Source: a virus. From it: a stretch of 30,658 nt of DNA. The stretch lies in IMG/VR virus record IMGVR_UViG_3300017717_000041, positions 1 through 30,658 of that record, one strand, 5' to 3'. The translations under genes were made by a program, and so were the position numbers. Below, piece by piece: positions 28,152 to 30,658 of the stretch; the first letter of the stretch is position 1, and every line of letters starts with the position of its first letter. The notes below the pieces were generated by a model. That model made no database searches. It was given only the letters and a program-made list of their open reading frames with translations, and had not been told where the DNA came from.

Positions 28152-28666
28152 TATCCTAATAGTTGAGGAAACGCTATTTTTACAGCTTCTTCATTGATAT
28201 TTTTAAACGGAAACTTACCTTGATGAATCAAGTCCATCATCTCTGCTTCTTTAGCAGGGATACCTTCTAACATGCCAATCCACATGGATTCACGTTTTGG
28301 TTGTGGTAGTTGTTCGGTTACAAAATACTTAAACAACTTGTGTTCAAATCTTAAACTTGTTGGTGCAAGGTCTGTTGACGGTGCATCATCGTTTCTAAAA
28401 GGTGTAGCACCTTCGGGTAGGGTGGAAACTATTGCGGGGTCAAATGCCCACTTCAATACTTTACTTACTGCACCATTTCTTTCATTGTAAACTTTCAGAC
28501 CGTGTGCCTGTTTGTCCACTTCGTCAACTAGGTTTGCTTGTCCTAGTATTTCAAAAACGTCTGCATCATTTGTGAGAGTCTTTCTCTCCGTTGGCATACC
28601 TTCCATAAGAGGTTTGTTTGGTGCGCCTTTTGGCCTACCTCTGCCTTTTTTCTTTTCTTCTGTCAT
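28151..28666 (-). CDS. DUF6433-like protein with AT-hook-like start
   Basis: A 171-residue protein. Residues 8-19 ('GRGRPKGAPNKP') form an AT-hook-like basic segment. The rest ('AVSKVLKWAFDPAIVSTLPEGATPFR', 'FEHKLFKYFVTEQLPQPKRESMWIGMLEGIPAKEAEMMDLIHQGKFPFKNINEEAVKIAFPQLL') matches a family common in T4-like marine phages (I believe DUF6433), function unknown. It sits next to RNase H, with which it shares a 4-base overlap, and its DNA-binding start suggests a role in DNA metabolism. Confidence 0.75.
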   Translation of the reverse strand: MTEEKKKGRGRPKGAPNKPLMEGMPTERKTLTNDADVFEILGQANLVDEVDKQAHGLKVYNERNGAVSKVLKWAFDPAIVSTLPEGATPFRNDDAPSTDLAPTSLRFEHKLFKYFVTEQLPQPKRESMWIGMLEGIPAKEAEMMDLIHQGKFPFKNINEEAVKIAFPQLLG

Positions 28667-29499
28667 AGTCTGAAATCCTCAACATTATTTAATAGGTCAT
28701 CTAACCTATGTGTTCGCAAGTAGTCAAAAACTTTTCCTGTTACAGGGGTGGTGTTCTGATACTCATTCATTACACTATCTTCTATGTCCTGTGGGATAAA
28801 ATCAAAGTCAATTAGAGTTTGATTTCTGAGATAGTTCCTATAGTATTTATCATCGTTTTCAATGGTGATTCTCATGTAAGCATCAAACACTGCTTTACGC
28901 AATGGTGTTTGTCTGATACCTTCAGCTAGACAATTATCATTAGAAAGGATATTCGGAATACCATCCGACTTATCACCTCTCAAGGTGTGTTCTTTTAAAA
29001 ACCCTTCAGCGTCATCTTGAACCACAAATTTATTTAGGTTCGGTGACCACTGTTTTACGTATGAGTATTTATGTAGTTGTTGAAAGTCTTTATCTCCACT
29101 TACAATGAGTACGGGTTCTTTTGATTGTTTTGTTAGTACAGCAATGATATCATCGGCTTCTGCCATATCTACTGCCATGTATCTGTATGGAAAGTTCTCT
29201 TTGATTTCCATCTTAACTTTGTGAAGGGTATCGAATATGAGAGTCCAATCCATACCACTAGCATCACGTGTCTTTTTACGGTTTGCTTTGTATAGGGGGA
29301 AGAACTTCTTACGCCAGTTATTTGAAGAGTCGGTGCACAATACAATTTCACCATACTCCTCAGAGTACCGCTTCTGATAATTACGTAATGAGTTTATAAT
29401 CATATGACGTAGCAAGTCTTCACTTACCTCACCATCATTGATTTTGAGTTGTGCCATAAGACCAGCAATGATGGTCTGGCTAAAATCTATTAATATCAT
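28663..29499 (-). CDS. rnh: RNase H (T4 Rnh, FEN-1 family 5' nuclease)
   Basis: A 278-residue homologue of T4 RNase H (305 residues), the 5'-3' nuclease that removes Okazaki primers. Metal-binding acidic residues are visible in order: D5 ('MILIDFSQT'), D57 ('CTDSSNNWRKKFFPLYKANRKKT'), 'AEADDIIAVL', 'VSGDKDFQQL', and the helix-3-turn-helix 'RGDKSDGIPNIL'. T4 Rnh is stimulated by gp32, encoded 10 kb away in the same direction. It overlaps the downstream gene and the upstream gene by 4 bases each (ATGA-type). Confidence 0.93.
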   Translation of the reverse strand: MILIDFSQTIIAGLMAQLKINDGEVSEDLLRHMIINSLRNYQKRYSEEYGEIVLCTDSSNNWRKKFFPLYKANRKKTRDASGMDWTLIFDTLHKVKMEIKENFPYRYMAVDMAEADDIIAVLTKQSKEPVLIVSGDKDFQQLHKYSYVKQWSPNLNKFVVQDDAEGFLKEHTLRGDKSDGIPNILSNDNCLAEGIRQTPLRKAVFDAYMRITIENDDKYYRNYLRNQTLIDFDFIPQDIEDSVMNEYQNTTPVTGKVFDYLRTHRLDDLLNNVEDFRL

Positions 29500-30212
29500 T
29501 TGACCACTTTTATTAAAATCGTATTTTTAGTAATAAGATTGTTTTCGGGTACTTTGGACTTCGTCTTCAACTCATCCATAAATCCGTTAGCAATTATATT
29601 ACCACCTTTAATAAGCCTATCAAGTAATTTGATATCTGTCAAGGTCTTTTCTTCAACTTTATCAACTGATACTATTTTAGTTGCTTTGACGTTTAATCCA
29701 TAAGAACTATAACATCTTATCTTTCGGGTCTTAACGTTGTATGTAAATAGTTTCTTAGCACGTATAATTTCCAGTGGGTCGATTTCATGCAATCCTGTCT
29801 CATGGTGAGTAGGTTTGTCTTTCGACATTGCTCTAAGTTTTTTAACCTTTTGTTCAGCGGTTTGAACTCTTGCTTTACGTACTGTCTTATTTTCTACCAA
29901 CCATGTAGCAATAGAAGAATCAATATCCTCTAAGAACTTAAGAAATTTCTTTTTCTTTGCGGGGGTGAAGTGTGAGTATCCTTCCTCTAGTTGTTCGCAA
30001 CCTTCTTCGTTACGAACTTCATACTTCATATCTTCCAGTAGTCCTTGCATGTGCTTAACCACCATGGGGCTATAACCCAATCGGTTCAACCACTTGGTCA
30101 TTTCAAATTTCTTTGGATAGTTGTCGATTGCGTATTCTACGTCACCCCACGCTTCTAAAGCTTTATCACGACACCGTTCTTGAATACTCGGTTTAGTCTG
30201 TTGCTGAATCAT
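29496..30212 (-). CDS. Conserved hypothetical protein beside RNase H
   Basis: A 238-residue basic protein, helical in its first 130 residues ('RCRDKALEAWGDVEYAIDNYPKKFEMTKWLNRLGYSPMVVKHMQGLL'). The second half has 'RAKKLFTYNVKTRKIRCYSSYGLNVKATKIVSVDKVEEKTL', a segment shared by T4-like marine phage proteins of unknown role. No catalytic motif was recognised. It overlaps RNase H by four bases and the protease-like gene by 20, suggesting one transcript. Confidence 0.7.
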   Translation of the reverse strand: MIQQQTKPSIQERCRDKALEAWGDVEYAIDNYPKKFEMTKWLNRLGYSPMVVKHMQGLLEDMKYEVRNEEGCEQLEEGYSHFTPAKKKKFLKFLEDIDSSIATWLVENKTVRKARVQTAEQKVKKLRAMSKDKPTHHETGLHEIDPLEIIRAKKLFTYNVKTRKIRCYSSYGLNVKATKIVSVDKVEEKTLTDIKLLDRLIKGGNIIANGFMDELKTKSKVPENNLITKNTILIKVVK

Positions 30213-30658
30213 CTCTTCTATTAGTTAACAAAAACTTCCTCGCTGGATTAATCATTAGGTTCGCCCTTTTCATAAAGTCACGATTGACTAAAAAGGGGAT
30301 TGAATTCCTTTTGTCTAAAGACACCTCTTGTTCATATATAGTATTTAAGAAGTTTATCTCCATCTTTACAACAGGTCTTTCTTCTTCGGGTTTGATAAGA
30401 GAAACCATTCTCTCTAACTTAGCAGAGTGTTTCTTACCATGCCACCCAGTCCATGTAACTTTCTTACCCTTAATGTTTACGTCTTCAGCATGTAACGAGC
30501 ACACGGTAGTGTTGTTTCCCGTGTCCAACTTAGCGGTCATTTCTTCTCCATCAATCTCCATGGTCTCAAGGACACCACACTCTTTCGGTGAGTATTTCCA
30601 TATTTCCCTGTCCATGTACTTGTCAATAACAAGTTCAGAGACGTTCTGTTTGATGATG
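30193..30658 (-). CDS. RimB-like retropepsin-fold aspartyl protease, 5' end beyond the window
   Basis: The frame stays open to the right edge, so the start is probably outside; an internal ATG (complement of 30613-30615) has no Shine-Dalgarno. The visible part has 'MEIDGEEMTAKLDTGNNTTVCSLHA', with the Asp-Thr-Gly of pepsin-like proteases, and 'RNSIPFLVNRDFMKRANLMINPARKFLL', matching the 'GR.FL....VDVSRKFLL' end of the RimB/ATP-dependent zinc protease family. In bacteria RimB works with RimK on glutamate tails of ribosomal protein S6. Marine phages often carry such proteins; substrate unknown here. Confidence 0.72.
   Translation of the reverse strand, partial: IIKQNVSELVIDKYMDREIWKYSPKECGVLETMEIDGEEMTAKLDTGNNTTVCSLHAEDVNIKGKKVTWTGWHGKKHSAKLERMVSLIKPEEERPVVKMEINFLNTIYEQEVSLDKRNSIPFLVNRDFMKRANLMINPARKFLLTNRRDDSATD

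Noticed and set aside
29064-29071. Minus-strand CATAAATA within RNase H, and similar ATAAATA strings near 18300, 21006 and 28846
   Set aside because: They lie inside conserved coding sequence, where His/Asp-Lys-Tyr codons give the same letters, and are not placed before a start codon.

Overview
The window is a stretch of a tailed-phage genome of the T4-like myovirus supergroup, of the type found in marine bacteria. The evidence is a nearly complete T4-type baseplate set (gp48, gp53, gp27, gp5, gp25, gp6, a gp7-position giant protein, the start of gp8), a head-completion/tail block (gp4, a gp54/tube-like protein, gp26, a tape measure), and a replication/late-transcription block in T4 order (gp33, gp59, gp32) with T4-type RNase H. 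T4-type late promoters (TATAAATA or CATAAATA) stand before several genes, and the gp33 homologue fits their use. A phage ribosomal protein bS21, a gp32 without the T4 zinc ligands and a DUF6433-like protein are traits I associate with marine T4-like phages. Nothing in the window identifies the host; no photosynthesis gene, tRNA, CRISPR array or insertion sequence was seen.

Layout. 1-11298 (minus): baseplate wedge and hub genes, tightly packed, with late promoters before gp8, gp25 and gp48. 11296-11342: a compact divergent late-promoter region. 11340-16565 (plus): gp4, an unknown conserved protein, a gp54/tube-like protein, gp26 with a probable programmed -1 frameshift into a short downstream frame, a two-helix membrane protein, and the tape measure. 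16531-16945 (minus): bS21 and a 51-residue basic protein behind a late promoter. 16960-17168: a non-coding, GC-rich, repeat-containing segment. 17169-20614 (minus): gp32, an unknown protein, gp59, an Sm-like protein, gp33, and a PD-(D/E)XK nuclease. 20627-25853 (minus): small, mostly unknown genes typical of an early region, with five host-type promoters that all have an 18-bp spacer, and a DUF262-HNH nuclease gene with a structured leader. 25861-30658 (minus): small proteins including a nucleotidyltransferase-like pseudoenzyme, an acidic coiled-coil protein, a DUF6433-like protein, RNase H, an unknown protein, and a RimB-like aspartyl protease that runs off the right edge.

How it works together (inference). 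Host RNA polymerase would read the early minus-strand cluster from the TTGACA/TATAAT-type promoters. gp33, with a late sigma factor outside this window, would then drive the TATAAATA promoters for tail genes and bS21. gp59 loads helicase on gp32-coated DNA and RNase H removes primers. The points most worth follow-up are the gp26 frameshift cassette, late promoters placed so that transcripts would begin at or next to the start codon (gp25, an unknown gene at 11791, bS21, a gene at 26112), the bS21 locus with its non-coding flank, and the early promoter family, one member of which is also an apparent intrinsic terminator.
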